64,000 bases of DNA from Castellaniella sp044508625 (GCA_044508625.1 JBIQHJ010000002.1:62001-126000), one strand, 5' to 3'. Shown: positions 27,388 through 36,093, counted from the first letter of the stretch. A program made the numbers and translations. The notes: generated by a model from the sequence alone, not told the origin.

Positions 27388-27581
27388 GGAAGGGATCCTT
27401 GGGAAAGATTGCGATGCCCGCATTTTAGCGCGCCGGTTCCGGACGGCCGGACGGTCCGTGCCCCTTTCGCCGGCCATGAGCCCCGTCCCGGATCTCGGCT
27501 GGGCGCCCCGCCGGGGGCCACCGGCCTTGCTGACCTCGCCGGGCGCCCGCCGAAGCCACGGGTCTCGCCGCGCAGCGGGCT

Positions 27582-30500
27582 TCAATGGAAGTCCCGGCTG
27601 TGCGTGGACAGGTCCCCGAGCAGGGCGCTCAGGTCGACGAGCCGGCGCCCGAGCAGGTGGCAGACGCCCTGGTGGCGCTGCCAGACGCCGTAGACGCCCA
27701 TGAGGGCGGATCCCACGAGGATTGGATGCTGGGCGTCGGCCTCGCGGGCGTGCAGGATCACGTTCAAGGGGCCGGTTTCGTCCTCGAGCGTGATGAAGAC
27801 GGTGCCGCGGGCGGTGCGCGGCCGCTGGCGCGCGGTCACCAGGCCGCAGGCGCGCGCCAGGCGCCGGTCGGGATAGTCCTGGACCAGTTCGGCGGCGGGG
27901 CGGAAGCCGCGCCTGGCCAGCTCGCCGCGCAGCAGGGCCAGGGGGTGGCGCCCCAGCGTCAGCCCCAATGCGGCATAGTCGGCCCACAGGTTCTCGCCTT
28001 CGCTGGGCGGCGGCAGGACGGGCGGAGGACCCTCGGCGATTTCCGCCCGCCGCAGCAGGCCGGGAGGCCGCCGCAGGGTCGCCTGCCAGTGGCCCTGGCG
28101 CCGGTGCGCGGCCAGACCCGCGAACGCGTCCGCCGCGGCCAGCGCGCGCATGTCGCGCGCCTCGAGACCGGCCCGGACGGCCAGGTCCTGGATGCTCGCG
28201 AAAGGCGCCGCGCGCCGGCAGGCGACGATGGCCTCCATCGCCTCCCGCGACAGCCCCCCCACCAGCGACAGCCCCAGCCGCACGGCGGGGGGACCATTCC
28301 CCTCCGCCGGGCCGCCCCCAGGAGGGGAAGCGCCCCCCTGGGGGGCAGCAAGCCGCAGGCGCGGCGTGGGGGCATCATTCCCCTCCGCCGGGCCGTCCCC
28401 AGGAGGGGAAGCGCCCCCCTGGGGGGCAGCAAGCCGCAGGCGCGGCGTGGGGGCATCATCTTCCAAAGTGGCGCCGATTCCGCTGCGGTTCACGTCGACC
28501 GGCAGGACGCGGACGCCGTGCCGGCGCGCGTCCTGGACGAGCTGGTCGGGGCTGTAGAAGCCCATGGGCTGGGCGTTGAGCAGGGCGGCCAGGAAGGCCT
28601 GCGGCTCGTGGCGCTTGAGCCAGGCGCTGATCCAGGCGAGCCGGGCGAATCCCGCCGCGTGGCTCTCGGGAAAGCCGTATTCGCCGAAGCCCTCGAGCTG
28701 CCGGATCAGGCCTTCGGCAAAGTCGGGCAGATAGCCGTTCCGGGCCATGCCCTCGCGCAGGCGCTCATGGAAGGCCGCGATCTCGCCGCTGCGGCGCCAG
28801 GCCGCCATGGCGCGGCGCAACTGGTCGGCCTCGCCGGCCGAAAAGCCCGCCGCGACCATGGCCAGGCGCATGGCCTGCTCCTGGAAGATCGGAATGCCCA
28901 GCGTGCGTTCCAGGACCTGGCGGATCGCGGGCGAGGGATAGTCCTCGGTCTCCAGCCCCTGGCGGCGGCGCAGGTAGGGATGGACCATGCCGCCCTGCAT
29001 GGGGCCGGGCCGCACGATGGCCACCTGGATCACCAGGTCGTAGAAGCATTTGGGGCGCAGGCGCGGCAGCATGCTCATCTGGGCGCGGGATTCGATCTGG
29101 AACACCCCGATCGTGTCGGCCTTCTGGATCATGTCGAAGGTGCCGGGATCGTCCGCCGGCACCTCGTCCAGCGTCCAGGGCCGGCCACGGCGCCGGGCGA
29201 CCAGTTCCGCGCATTCGCGCAAGGCGCTGAGCATGCCCAGCGCGAGGATGTCGACCTTGAGCAGGCCCATGGTGTCGAGATCGTCCTTGTCCCATTGGAT
29301 GACGCTGCGCCCGGGCATGGCGGCGTTTTCCAGGGGCACCAGCTCGTCGAGCCGCTGGCGGGCGATCACGAAGCCGCCGGGATGCTGCGACAGGTGGCGC
29401 GGAAAGCCGGCCAGCTCGCCGGCCAGCGAGGCCCAGATCGGGCCCTGCTCGGGGCACAGCGCCTCGAGCGTGCCGCGCATGACGGCCGGGTCGTGGACGT
29501 GGCGCAGGCGCCGGGCGGCGTCCTCGATGAGGCCCGGGTCGATTCCCAGGGCCTTGCCGGTGTCCCGCAAGGCGCTGCGGCGCCGGTAGGTGATGACCAC
29601 GGCGGCCAGGGCGGCGTGGGTGCGCCCGTAGCGGGCGTAGACATATTGGATAACCTCCTCGCGGCGATGATGCTCGAAATCCACGTCGATGTCGGGCGGC
29701 TCGCCGCGCTCGCGGCTGATGAACCGGGCAAAGAGCAGTCCGCCGGCGATGGGATCGATCTCGGTGATGCCCAGGCAGTAGCAGATCATGGAGTTGGCCG
29801 CCGAACCCCGGCCCTGGCACAGGATGCCCTTGCCGCGGGCGTGGCGGACCAGGTCGTGGACCGTCAGGAAATAGGCCTCGTAGCCCAGCTCGCGGACCAG
29901 CGCGAGCTCGTCCTCGAGCTGGCGCCGCGCGGCGGGCGTCATGCCCGCGGGATAGCGCCGGGCCGCGCCCGCCAGGCATTCGTCGCGCAGATGGCGCGCC
30001 GCCGTGGTCCCCGGCGGCACGCTGGCCTCGGGATACTGGTAGCGCAGCGTCTCGAGTGAAAAGCCGCAGCGCCCGGCGATGGCCAGGGTCTGCTCCAGGG
30101 CCGCCGGCGGGTAGAGGTTGGCCAGGCGCAGGCGGCTGCGCAGGGCGTGCTCGGTGTTGGGGCGCAACTGGGTGCCGCAGTCGGCGATGGGGCGGCCGAG
30201 GCGGATGGCGCACAGCGTGTCGTGCAGGGGCTGGCGCGAGCGCCGGTGCATCTGGACGCCGCCCAGGGCCGCCAGGGGCAGGCCCAGGATGTCCGACCAG
30301 CGAGCCAGGGCGAGGCGGTGGTGGGCGTCGCGATCGCCTTGCTGCAGGCACAGGCCCAGCCAGAGCCGGCCGGGAAACATGGATCGCAGGCGCTCGAGGG
30401 CGGGAATGCAGGAGGAGGGTGCGCCGTAGTCCGGCTTGGCGATCAGCAGGCAGCCCGGCAGCGGCGCGGCGGGCGCGTCGAACTCGCCAGGATCACCGAG

Positions 30501-30923
30501 ATCGCCAGGATCGCCGTGACCATCGGACTTGCCAGACTCGCCGGGCTCGCCAGACTCGCCGGGCTCGCCGCCGGTCCACAGGTCCTCGAGTGCGAACGCG
30601 TACCGGCCCTTGGGGCTGCGCCGCCGGGCGCGGGTGATCAGGCGGCTGAGGGCGCCGTAGCCGTCGCGGTCCTCGGCCAGGACGATGAGCTCGAAGGCCT
30701 CGCCCTCGGGCCGGAAGCGGCTGCCGGCGATGAGGTGCAGGCCGTGGCGGCGCGCCTCGCGCCAGGCGCGGACGATGCCGGCGAGCGAGCATTCGTCGGC
30801 CAGGGCGATCGCCCGGTAGCCCAGCTCGGCGGCGGTCCGGACCAGTTCCTCGGGATGCGAGGCGCCCGTCAGGAAGGTGAAATTCGACAGGCAGTCCAGC
30901 TCGGCGTAGTCGGGCAGGCCCAT
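27582..30923 (-). CDS. dnaE2: DnaE2 (ImuC), error-prone DNA polymerase III alpha subunit
   Basis: The 1113-residue polymerase carries out SOS-induced translesion synthesis with ImuA and ImuB. It begins with a PHP domain (YAELDCLSNFTFLTGASHPE) at the ATG 5 bp from imuB, includes the polymerase core (CQGRGSAANSMICYCLG; PPDIDVDFEHHRREEVI) and ends with the OB fold and the typical LSTHSRDFH tail. It is longer than usual because of two insertions: a Gly-Glu/Ser-Pro collagen-like stretch at about residues 117-148, and two tandem 27-residue repeats at about 823-876. Both keep frame. The catalytic aspartates of PDIDVDF are intact. Confidence 0.94.
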   Translation of the reverse strand: MGLPDYAELDCLSNFTFLTGASHPEELVRTAAELGYRAIALADECSLAGIVRAWREARRHGLHLIAGSRFRPEGEAFELIVLAEDRDGYGALSRLITRARRRSPKGRYAFALEDLWTGGEPGESGEPGESGKSDGHGDPGDLGDPGEFDAPAAPLPGCLLIAKPDYGAPSSCIPALERLRSMFPGRLWLGLCLQQGDRDAHHRLALARWSDILGLPLAALGGVQMHRRSRQPLHDTLCAIRLGRPIADCGTQLRPNTEHALRSRLRLANLYPPAALEQTLAIAGRCGFSLETLRYQYPEASVPPGTTAARHLRDECLAGAARRYPAGMTPAARRQLEDELALVRELGYEAYFLTVHDLVRHARGKGILCQGRGSAANSMICYCLGITEIDPIAGGLLFARFISRERGEPPDIDVDFEHHRREEVIQYVYARYGRTHAALAAVVITYRRRSALRDTGKALGIDPGLIEDAARRLRHVHDPAVMRGTLEALCPEQGPIWASLAGELAGFPRHLSQHPGGFVIARQRLDELVPLENAAMPGRSVIQWDKDDLDTMGLLKVDILALGMLSALRECAELVARRRGRPWTLDEVPADDPGTFDMIQKADTIGVFQIESRAQMSMLPRLRPKCFYDLVIQVAIVRPGPMQGGMVHPYLRRRQGLETEDYPSPAIRQVLERTLGIPIFQEQAMRLAMVAAGFSAGEADQLRRAMAAWRRSGEIAAFHERLREGMARNGYLPDFAEGLIRQLEGFGEYGFPESHAAGFARLAWISAWLKRHEPQAFLAALLNAQPMGFYSPDQLVQDARRHGVRVLPVDVNRSGIGATLEDDAPTPRLRLAAPQGGASPPGDGPAEGNDAPTPRLRLAAPQGGASPPGGGPAEGNGPPAVRLGLSLVGGLSREAMEAIVACRRAAPFASIQDLAVRAGLEARDMRALAAADAFAGLAAHRRQGHWQATLRRPPGLLRRAEIAEGPPPVLPPPSEGENLWADYAALGLTLGRHPLALLRGELARRGFRPAAELVQDYPDRRLARACGLVTARQRPRTARGTVFITLEDETGPLNVILHAREADAQHPILVGSALMGVYGVWQRHQGVCHLLGRRLVDLSALLGDLSTHSRDFH
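28296..28457 (-). repeat. Two tandem 81-bp copies of a palindromic repeat inside dnaE2
   Basis: Copy one is 28296-28376 and copy two 28377-28457; by eye they differ at one base, changing Gly to Asp in the protein. Each contains the palindromic core GCCCCCCTGGGGGGC and encodes a 27-residue unit beginning DAPTPRLRLAAPQGG. The unit length is a multiple of three, so the polymerase frame is kept. Confidence 0.92.
30480..30580 (-). repeat. Collagen-like Gly-X-Y microsatellite in dnaE2
   Basis: Nine-base and six-base units related to GGCGAGTCTGGCGAGCCC encode GEPGESGEPGESGKSDGHG and then GDPGDLGDPGE. It interrupts the end of the PHP-domain region. The units are divergent in copy but strictly in frame. 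Confidence 0.75.
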
Positions 30924-30927
30924 GGCG

Positions 30928-32202
30928 TCATCCGAACAGGCCGTGCAGGAACCAGCCCGCCCCGTGGTGGTCCCGGTAGATCCAGTAGCGCGTGCCATGC
31001 GCGTCGCGGGCGATGAAATAGTCCCGGCCGACCGGGGCCTGCCCGTGGATCCACCAGCCCCCCTCGATCCGCTCGGGGCCCGAGACCAGGGCCAGGGGCG
31101 CGCCGTCGATCGTCGGGCGGTGGTCGGGGGCGGGCAGGGCGGCGGCGTGGGCCAGCAGCCACAGGGGCCGGCTGTGGGGCGAGAGCTCGGGCAGGCGGGC
31201 CGGCGCCCGCGGGGCCTCGGCGCGCCATTGGTCCGTGTGCTCGGGGACGTGCCGGGGGAGCGGATCGGGAAAGCGCAGGCAGTCCGCCCCCAGGCGGGCA
31301 CGCAGCACGTCAAGCAGGGCGGCCTCGCTGCCGGGCGGCGGGGGGCCGTCGTCGAGCAGCAGGGGCGCGGTGCTGGGCGCGCGCGGTGCGGGGCACGCGC
31401 AGCGCAGGGCGATGCGCACGACGGGCGCCTCGAGCCGGCGGCGCGCCAGGTGCTCGCGCAGCAGCGGCATGAAACGCGCGGCGTCCCATTCCGGCCGGGC
31501 GGTCCGCAGGCGCACAGTGGTGACCGGGGAATCCAGGCGCCGGCCGTCGTGGACGAGGTCCAGTTCCAGCATGCCGGCGGCGCCCTGGCGTTCGTCCAGC
31601 CAGGCGCACAGGGCGGCGATCAGGGGCGCGGCGGCGGCCTCGATGGCGGGGGCGGAGGCGCTGCGATGGTCCAGGTCGCGGGCCCGGGCAAAGCCGCCAT
31701 CGTCCCCCAGCCAGTGGCGGGCCCCGGGCGGCGCTCGCCCATAGGCCTGGTCCAGGAGCTCGAGGAGGGCGACGTGGCCCCGGTTGCGCAGGCCCGCCCG
31801 GGGAAGGGCCCGCAAGGCGCCGAGGCGGCGGCATCCCAGATCCCGCAATGCCGCGAGGCTGTCCGGCGCCGCGGGCAGGGCCTCGCACGGCAGGGCGTCG
31901 AGGCGGCGGGCCAGGGTTTCCCGGCGCAGGACATGGCGCGCGCCGCGGCCCCGGCGCGCGAGCAGGCAGGCGCCCAGCGCCGTGGGCGCGAGACCCGTGA
32001 GGGTGCCTTCAGGGCAATCCCCCCGCACGGCGCGCAGCAGGGCCCGGGCCCCGCCGAACAGGCGCAGGCTGCCCTCGACCTCGAGGGCCAGGGCCCGCTC
32101 GTCAAGCATGGCCAGGTGCGGCGTATAGCGCAGCAGGCGCGCGGCCAGCCCGGGCGGGCCGGCGTGCGCGGGCCGGGGCAGGTGCAGGCAGATCCAGAGC
32201 AT
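30928..32202 (-). CDS. imuB: ImuB, inactive Y-family polymerase adaptor of the SOS mutasome
   Basis: This 424-residue protein has the Y-family polymerase fold but lacks the catalytic acidic residues (start MLWICLHLPRP, where active enzymes have an Asp-containing motif). It acts as the hub that ties DnaE2, ImuA and the beta clamp together. The C-terminus (YWIYRDHHGAGWFLHGLFG) is diagnostic of ImuB. It overlaps imuA by 101 bp in another frame, and dnaE2 begins 5 bp after its stop. Confidence 0.93.
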   Translation of the reverse strand: MLWICLHLPRPAHAGPPGLAARLLRYTPHLAMLDERALALEVEGSLRLFGGARALLRAVRGDCPEGTLTGLAPTALGACLLARRGRGARHVLRRETLARRLDALPCEALPAAPDSLAALRDLGCRRLGALRALPRAGLRNRGHVALLELLDQAYGRAPPGARHWLGDDGGFARARDLDHRSASAPAIEAAAAPLIAALCAWLDERQGAAGMLELDLVHDGRRLDSPVTTVRLRTARPEWDAARFMPLLREHLARRRLEAPVVRIALRCACPAPRAPSTAPLLLDDGPPPPGSEAALLDVLRARLGADCLRFPDPLPRHVPEHTDQWRAEAPRAPARLPELSPHSRPLWLLAHAAALPAPDHRPTIDGAPLALVSGPERIEGGWWIHGQAPVGRDYFIARDAHGTRYWIYRDHHGAGWFLHGLFG

Positions 32203-32836
32203 CGGGATACAGGCGGATGGCGATGGCCTCGGGCAGGACGGGGCCGCGCCGTTTGAGGATGCCCAGCGACAGGCCCTGCGGGATGGGGGCGAGGGACAGG
32301 CGCAGGGCGGCCGGGCTGGCCTGCCGGGCGGCCGACGCCGGGCGCAGCAGGACCAGCAGCAGGCTGCGGGCGCGCGCCAGGCGCTGCAGGCGCAGCAGCG
32401 CCTGGCCGGATGCCCGGTCGGCCCAGCACAGCAGGGCCCCGCAGGCGTCGTGGCGGATGGCCTGCTCGGCGGCCCAGAGGCATTCGGACGCCGCGCCGGC
32501 GCGCAGCCATGCCAGGCGGCGGGATTGCAGGCCCCAGTTGGCCCAGCATTGCGTCGAGGGAGGACAGGGAGGGTCGATCAGGAGGATCTGGCGGCGGGCG
32601 TCGAGCGCGGCCAGGGCGGGCCGCAGGAGCAGCAGCTCGCCGATGCCGGGACGCTCGGACAGGAACTCGATCAGCGCGCCCAGCGGCCAGCCCCCGCCCG
32701 GCAGCTCGCGGTCCAGCGCCTCGTGCCCGGTGGGGACGGTGGCGCGGCGCGGCGGGGCGATCTGGCTGGCCCGCCACAGGGCGGGGTGGATGCGCTCGGG
32801 GTGCTGGAGGATGGCGGATGCGGGCGGGGCGGGCAT
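32102..32836 (-). CDS. imuA: ImuA, SOS mutagenesis cassette RecA-like accessory protein
   Basis: This 244-residue protein is a RecA/SulA-like relative that opens the imuA-imuB-dnaE2 cassette. Family segments: VPTGHEALDRELPGGGWPLG, ALIEFLSERPGIGELLLL and SQRRLAWLRAGAASECLWAAE (split here at about residue 105-125). The Walker A-like loop is degenerate. The ATG at 32836 lies 25 bp from a perfect LexA box. Its last 101 bp overlap imuB, an unusually long overlap that would enforce coupled translation if both starts are right. Confidence 0.9.
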   Translation of the reverse strand: MPAPPASAILQHPERIHPALWRASQIAPPRRATVPTGHEALDRELPGGGWPLGALIEFLSERPGIGELLLLRPALAALDARRQILLIDPPCPPSTQCWANWGLQSRRLAWLRAGAASECLWAAEQAIRHDACGALLCWADRASGQALLRLQRLARARSLLLVLLRPASAARQASPAALRLSLAPIPQGLSLGILKRRGPVLPEAIAIRLYPDALDLPAPAPARARRPARAGRAPAALYAAPGHA

Positions 32837-32860
32837 GGTGCTTTCCGGAACCGTTGAATA

Positions 32861-32876
32861 CTGTATTTATGTACAG
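32861..32876 (-). promoter_or_regulatory. LexA (SOS) box of imuA-imuB-dnaE2
   Basis: CTGTATTTATGTACAG is an exact CTGT-N8-ACAG LexA operator, flanked by an extended palindrome (ATA on the left, TAT on the right). It lies 25 bp before the imuA ATG, where a repressor would cover the promoter. This predicts DNA-damage induction of the cassette. Confidence 0.92.
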
Positions 32877-32941
32877 TATATCGCATGGACTGGAACCTGA
32901 ACGGCAGGCGGGCCGCCCACCCGCGGGAACGGATCCCGCCC

Positions 32942-33724
32942 TCAGGCGCGGGATTCCGCCGGCGGGATCCGCCAGTCGTGGCGCTCGCAGGGGCGGCCGG
33001 CCGGATCGTAGCGCTGCTCGCTGAACAGGGCGTGGCTGCCGGCCGCGACGGCGAGCACGGTCGTGCAGCGCGTCCCGTAGTCGGGACTGACGATGAAGGG
33101 GCTGCTGAGCAGACGCTCGAATTCGACCGGGATCCCGGTGGCCGGCAGGGCCGCGTCGTCGGCCGGCTCGGCGTCGCGCAGCACGGCGAAGACCTCGTCG
33201 GGATCCGCCGCCAGGGCCCCGGCCGGCCGCGCGTCCAGGGCCGCGCGCAGCCGCCCGGCCTTGGGCCAGGGGGTGTCCAGCAGGTGGTTCGACAGCACGT
33301 AGCGGCCGGGGGCGAGCACCCGGGCGCGGCCCTGGGGATCGCGGTTGCTCGCGTACCGGACGCCGTCCGCGTCGCCGACGATCAGGTTGAATCCGTTGTA
33401 GTCGTCGCCCCGGGCCAGGACCATGTCGGCATACGCCGCCGCGGACTCGCCGCCCAGCAGGAAATCCCGGACCAGGGCGCCGCGCGAGGGGGCGCCGGCG
33501 CGATGGCTGCCGGGCTCGCGGTAATTGGTGATGAGGGCGAAGCGGCCGGCGCGCGACCAGCCCAGCCACGTGCCGCCGGCGCGCAGGTCCAGCCCGCCGA
33601 TGACGTCGGGCCGCTCGGGCCAGGGGGCCGCCGCGGCGGCCGGGCGCGCATGGTATTCGTCGCGGTTGGCGGCGACGAACAGGGGCCAGCGGGAGTCGCC
33701 GATGGCGAGGTAGGCAATGCACAT
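32942..33724 (-). CDS. NRDE (TANGO2-like) family protein
   Basis: The 260-residue protein starts with the family signature MCIAYLAIG and FVAANRDEYHARP (the NRDE motif). It has the conserved Ntn-hydrolase-like N-terminal Cys2 and the GGTWLGWSRAGRFALITNYR region. Relatives include human TANGO2, linked to lipid and heme handling; bacterial function is not established. It is divergent from the FlhE-like gene with 58 bp between starts, and sits head-to-head with nothing else relevant. Confidence 0.9.
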   Translation of the reverse strand: MCIAYLAIGDSRWPLFVAANRDEYHARPAAAAAPWPERPDVIGGLDLRAGGTWLGWSRAGRFALITNYREPGSHRAGAPSRGALVRDFLLGGESAAAYADMVLARGDDYNGFNLIVGDADGVRYASNRDPQGRARVLAPGRYVLSNHLLDTPWPKAGRLRAALDARPAGALAADPDEVFAVLRDAEPADDAALPATGIPVEFERLLSSPFIVSPDYGTRCTTVLAVAAGSHALFSEQRYDPAGRPCERHDWRIPPAESRA

Positions 33725-33782
33725 GGGGAACCTCGAGGTCGTATTCCGTAAGGATACGATACGGGCGTGCCATAATCGGCGC

Positions 33783-34226
33783 ATGCCGGACATTCCTTTC
33801 GCGCGGCTGCTGTGTGCCGGGCTCGCCTGCTGGGCCGTGTCGCTTCCCGCCCTGGCGGGCGACAGGGCCTGGACCGCGAGCCGGGCCAGCACGGGCCTGC
33901 ACGCCTTGCGGACCGACGTCGTGGTGTCCTACGTGCCCACGGCCGGCGATCCGCGGCCGGGCCCCGGCGCGCGGGTCACCCGCGTGCACGCCGCGCGCCG
34001 GTATGCGGGCGATGCGCGGGTCGATACCCGCCTGTGCTGGCGCTCGGCGGACGGGCCCTGCGTCGAGCTGCGGGGGACGCAGCTCGAGACGCATGCCTTC
34101 GACGGGCTGGCGCCCGAGGGGCCCTTCCTGCTGGTGCACCGGGCGCTGGACTGGGTGAACACGCCCCCGCCGCTGTTCATCCCGGGTTCGGTCACCGTCT
34201 GGTTTTCCGATGGACGAGCCCCATGA
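33783..34226 (+). CDS. FlhE-like periplasmic protein
   Basis: The 147-residue product has a signal peptide (about 1-25, ending PALAGD) and a single small beta domain with two cysteines (LCWRSADGPCVELRG) and a C-terminal IPGSVTVWF strand. This matches my memory of the flagellar protein FlhE pattern (Cys pair, then CVEL, then HxF). FlhE gates proton leakage through the flagellar export apparatus in enterobacteria. No flagellar gene is nearby, so the gene is an orphan here and its link to flagella is unproven. Confidence 0.62.
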   Translation: MPDIPFARLLCAGLACWAVSLPALAGDRAWTASRASTGLHALRTDVVVSYVPTAGDPRPGPGARVTRVHAARRYAGDARVDTRLCWRSADGPCVELRGTQLETHAFDGLAPEGPFLLVHRALDWVNTPPPLFIPGSVTVWFSDGRAP

Positions 34227-34347
34227 AATCGAGGCGGAGGCGAGGGCCGCCCTCAGGTTATACTAACGGGCTATTTACGATACCGTGGCAGCGTATTCCG
34301 GGGATTCGGCATGCCGCGCGGGCCAGACGGGAACCTTTCAGGACGAC

Positions 34348-34863
34348 ATGCAGAAAAAGAACAGCTTCAGCTACGAGGATTTGCTCGCGTGCGGGCGCGG
34401 CGAACTGTTTGGCGAGGGCAATGCGCAGCTTCCGCTGCCTCCCATGCTGATGTTCGACCGGATCGTCCACATCAGCGACAAGGGCGGCTCGCACGACAAG
34501 GGCGAGATCATCGCCGAGCTCGACGTCCATCCCGACATGTGGTTCTTCAAGTGCCATTTCCAGGGCGATCCGGTGATGCCCGGCTGCCTGGGGCTGGACG
34601 CCATGTGGCAATTGGTGGGTTTTTTCCTGGGTTGGTGCGGCGGCCCCGGCCGCGGCCGCGCCCTGGGCGTGGGCGAGGTCAAGTTCACCGGCCAGGTCCT
34701 GCCCACGGGCAGGCTCGTGCGCTACCACATCGACATGAAGCGCGTCATGATGCGCAAGCTCGTCATGGGTATCGCCGATGCGCGCATGGAGGTCGACGGC
34801 CGCGAGATCTACGCCGCCCATGACCTGCGCGTCGGCCTGTTCACCGGCACCAACAATTTCTAG
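34348..34863 (+). CDS. fabA: FabA, 3-hydroxydecanoyl-ACP dehydratase/isomerase
   Basis: FabA dehydrates 3-hydroxydecanoyl-ACP and isomerises the trans-2 to the cis-3 product, starting anaerobic unsaturated fatty acid synthesis. The 171-residue hot-dog protein has catalytic His70 (FKCHFQGDPVMPGC) and Asp84 (GLDAMWQ), the same positions and length as in E. coli. The ATG at 34348 gives the conserved start MQKKNSFSYEDL. It is 12 bp from fabB. A possible -10 (TATACT, 34259-34264) lies upstream without a good -35. Confidence 0.95.
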   Translation: MQKKNSFSYEDLLACGRGELFGEGNAQLPLPPMLMFDRIVHISDKGGSHDKGEIIAELDVHPDMWFFKCHFQGDPVMPGCLGLDAMWQLVGFFLGWCGGPGRGRALGVGEVKFTGQVLPTGRLVRYHIDMKRVMMRKLVMGIADARMEVDGREIYAAHDLRVGLFTGTNNF

Positions 34864-34875
34864 GAGGATGGCATC

Positions 34876-36093
34876 ATGCGTCGTGTGGTCGTCACCGGCA
34901 TGGGCATCGTGTCCAGCCTGGGCAACAACCAGTCCGAGGTGCTCGAGAGCCTGCGCACGGGCCGCTCGGGCATTTCCTTCCAGCCCAGCTACGTCGAGCA
35001 GGGCTTGCGTTCCCATGTCGCGGGATCCATCCGCCTGGACGCCCAGGCGCTGATCGACCGCAAACTCGTGCGATTCATGGCCGACGGCCATGCCTATGCC
35101 TGGATCGCCATGCAAGAGGCCATCGCCGACGCCGGGCTGCCGCCCGAGCTGGTGTCCAACGTCCGCACGGGCCTGATCGTCGGCGCCGGCGGCGCCTCGC
35201 ACGCCAGCATCCACGAAGGCATCCAGACTCTGCGGGAAAAAGGCGTGCGCCGCGTCGGCCCCTACATGGTGACCAAGGCCATGGCCAGCGGCGTCTCGGC
35301 CTGCCTGGCCACCGGCGCCCAGATCAAGGGCATCAACTACGCCATCAGCTCGGCCTGCTCGACCAGCGCGCATTGCATCGGCAACGCCATGGAGCAGATC
35401 CAGATGGGCAAGCAGGACATCGTCTTCGCCGGCGGCGCCGAGGAGGAGCACTGGTCCCTGTCCTTCATGTTCGACGCCATGGGCGCCCTGTCCACGCGCT
35501 ACAACGACACCCCCGAGCGCGCCTCGCGCACCTATGACGCGGATCGCGACGGTTTCGTGATCTCGGGCGGCGGCGGCATCGTCGTGCTCGAGGAATACGA
35601 GCACGCGCGGGCGCGCGGCGCGCGCATCATCGCCGAGATCGTCGGCTACGGCGCGACCTCCGACGGCTACGACATGGTGGCGCCCTCGGGCGAGGGCGCG
35701 GTGCGCTGCATGCGCCTGGCGCTGCAGGACGTCACGACTCCGGTCGACTACATCAACACGCACGGCACCAGCACGCCCGTGGGCGACGTCAAGGAAATCG
35801 ACGCCATCCGCGAGGTCTTCGGCGAGCGCCAGCCGCTGATCGCCTCGACCAAGTCGCTCTCGGGCCACGCGCTGGGCGCGGCCGGCGTCAACGAGGCGAT
35901 CTACACCCTGCTGATGATGCAGCATGGCTTCGTGGCCGCCTCGGCCAACATCGAGACCCTGGACCCCGAGCTCGAGGGCGCCAACATCCTGCGCGAGACC
36001 CTCGACAAGGCCGAGGTCCAGACCGCCCTGTCCAACAGCTTCGGCTTCGGCGGCACCAACGCCACCCTGGTGTTTTCAAAGGCGGGGCTGTAG
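34876..36093 (+). CDS. fabB: FabB, 3-ketoacyl-ACP synthase I
   Basis: FabB elongates the cis-3-decenoyl-ACP made by FabA. The 405-residue thiolase-fold enzyme has the Cys-His-His triad of decarboxylating condensing enzymes: SSACSTSAHC (Cys161), NTHGTSTPVGD and KSLSGHALGAAG. The ribosome site AGGAGG lies 8 bp before the ATG. The pair fabA-fabB is co-transcribed and is sufficient for the anaerobic unsaturated fatty acid route. Confidence 0.95.
   Translation: MRRVVVTGMGIVSSLGNNQSEVLESLRTGRSGISFQPSYVEQGLRSHVAGSIRLDAQALIDRKLVRFMADGHAYAWIAMQEAIADAGLPPELVSNVRTGLIVGAGGASHASIHEGIQTLREKGVRRVGPYMVTKAMASGVSACLATGAQIKGINYAISSACSTSAHCIGNAMEQIQMGKQDIVFAGGAEEEHWSLSFMFDAMGALSTRYNDTPERASRTYDADRDGFVISGGGGIVVLEEYEHARARGARIIAEIVGYGATSDGYDMVAPSGEGAVRCMRLALQDVTTPVDYINTHGTSTPVGDVKEIDAIREVFGERQPLIASTKSLSGHALGAAGVNEAIYTLLMMQHGFVAASANIETLDPELEGANILRETLDKAEVQTALSNSFGFGGTNATLVFSKAGL

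Noticed and set aside
28296..28457. CRISPR interpretation of the tandem repeats in dnaE2
   Set aside because: The copies are directly adjacent with no spacers, only two in number, and lie in frame within a gene.
34259..34264. TATACT as a fabA promoter -10 box
   Set aside because: A 5/6 match but with no -35 box at the right distance; kept only as a remark.
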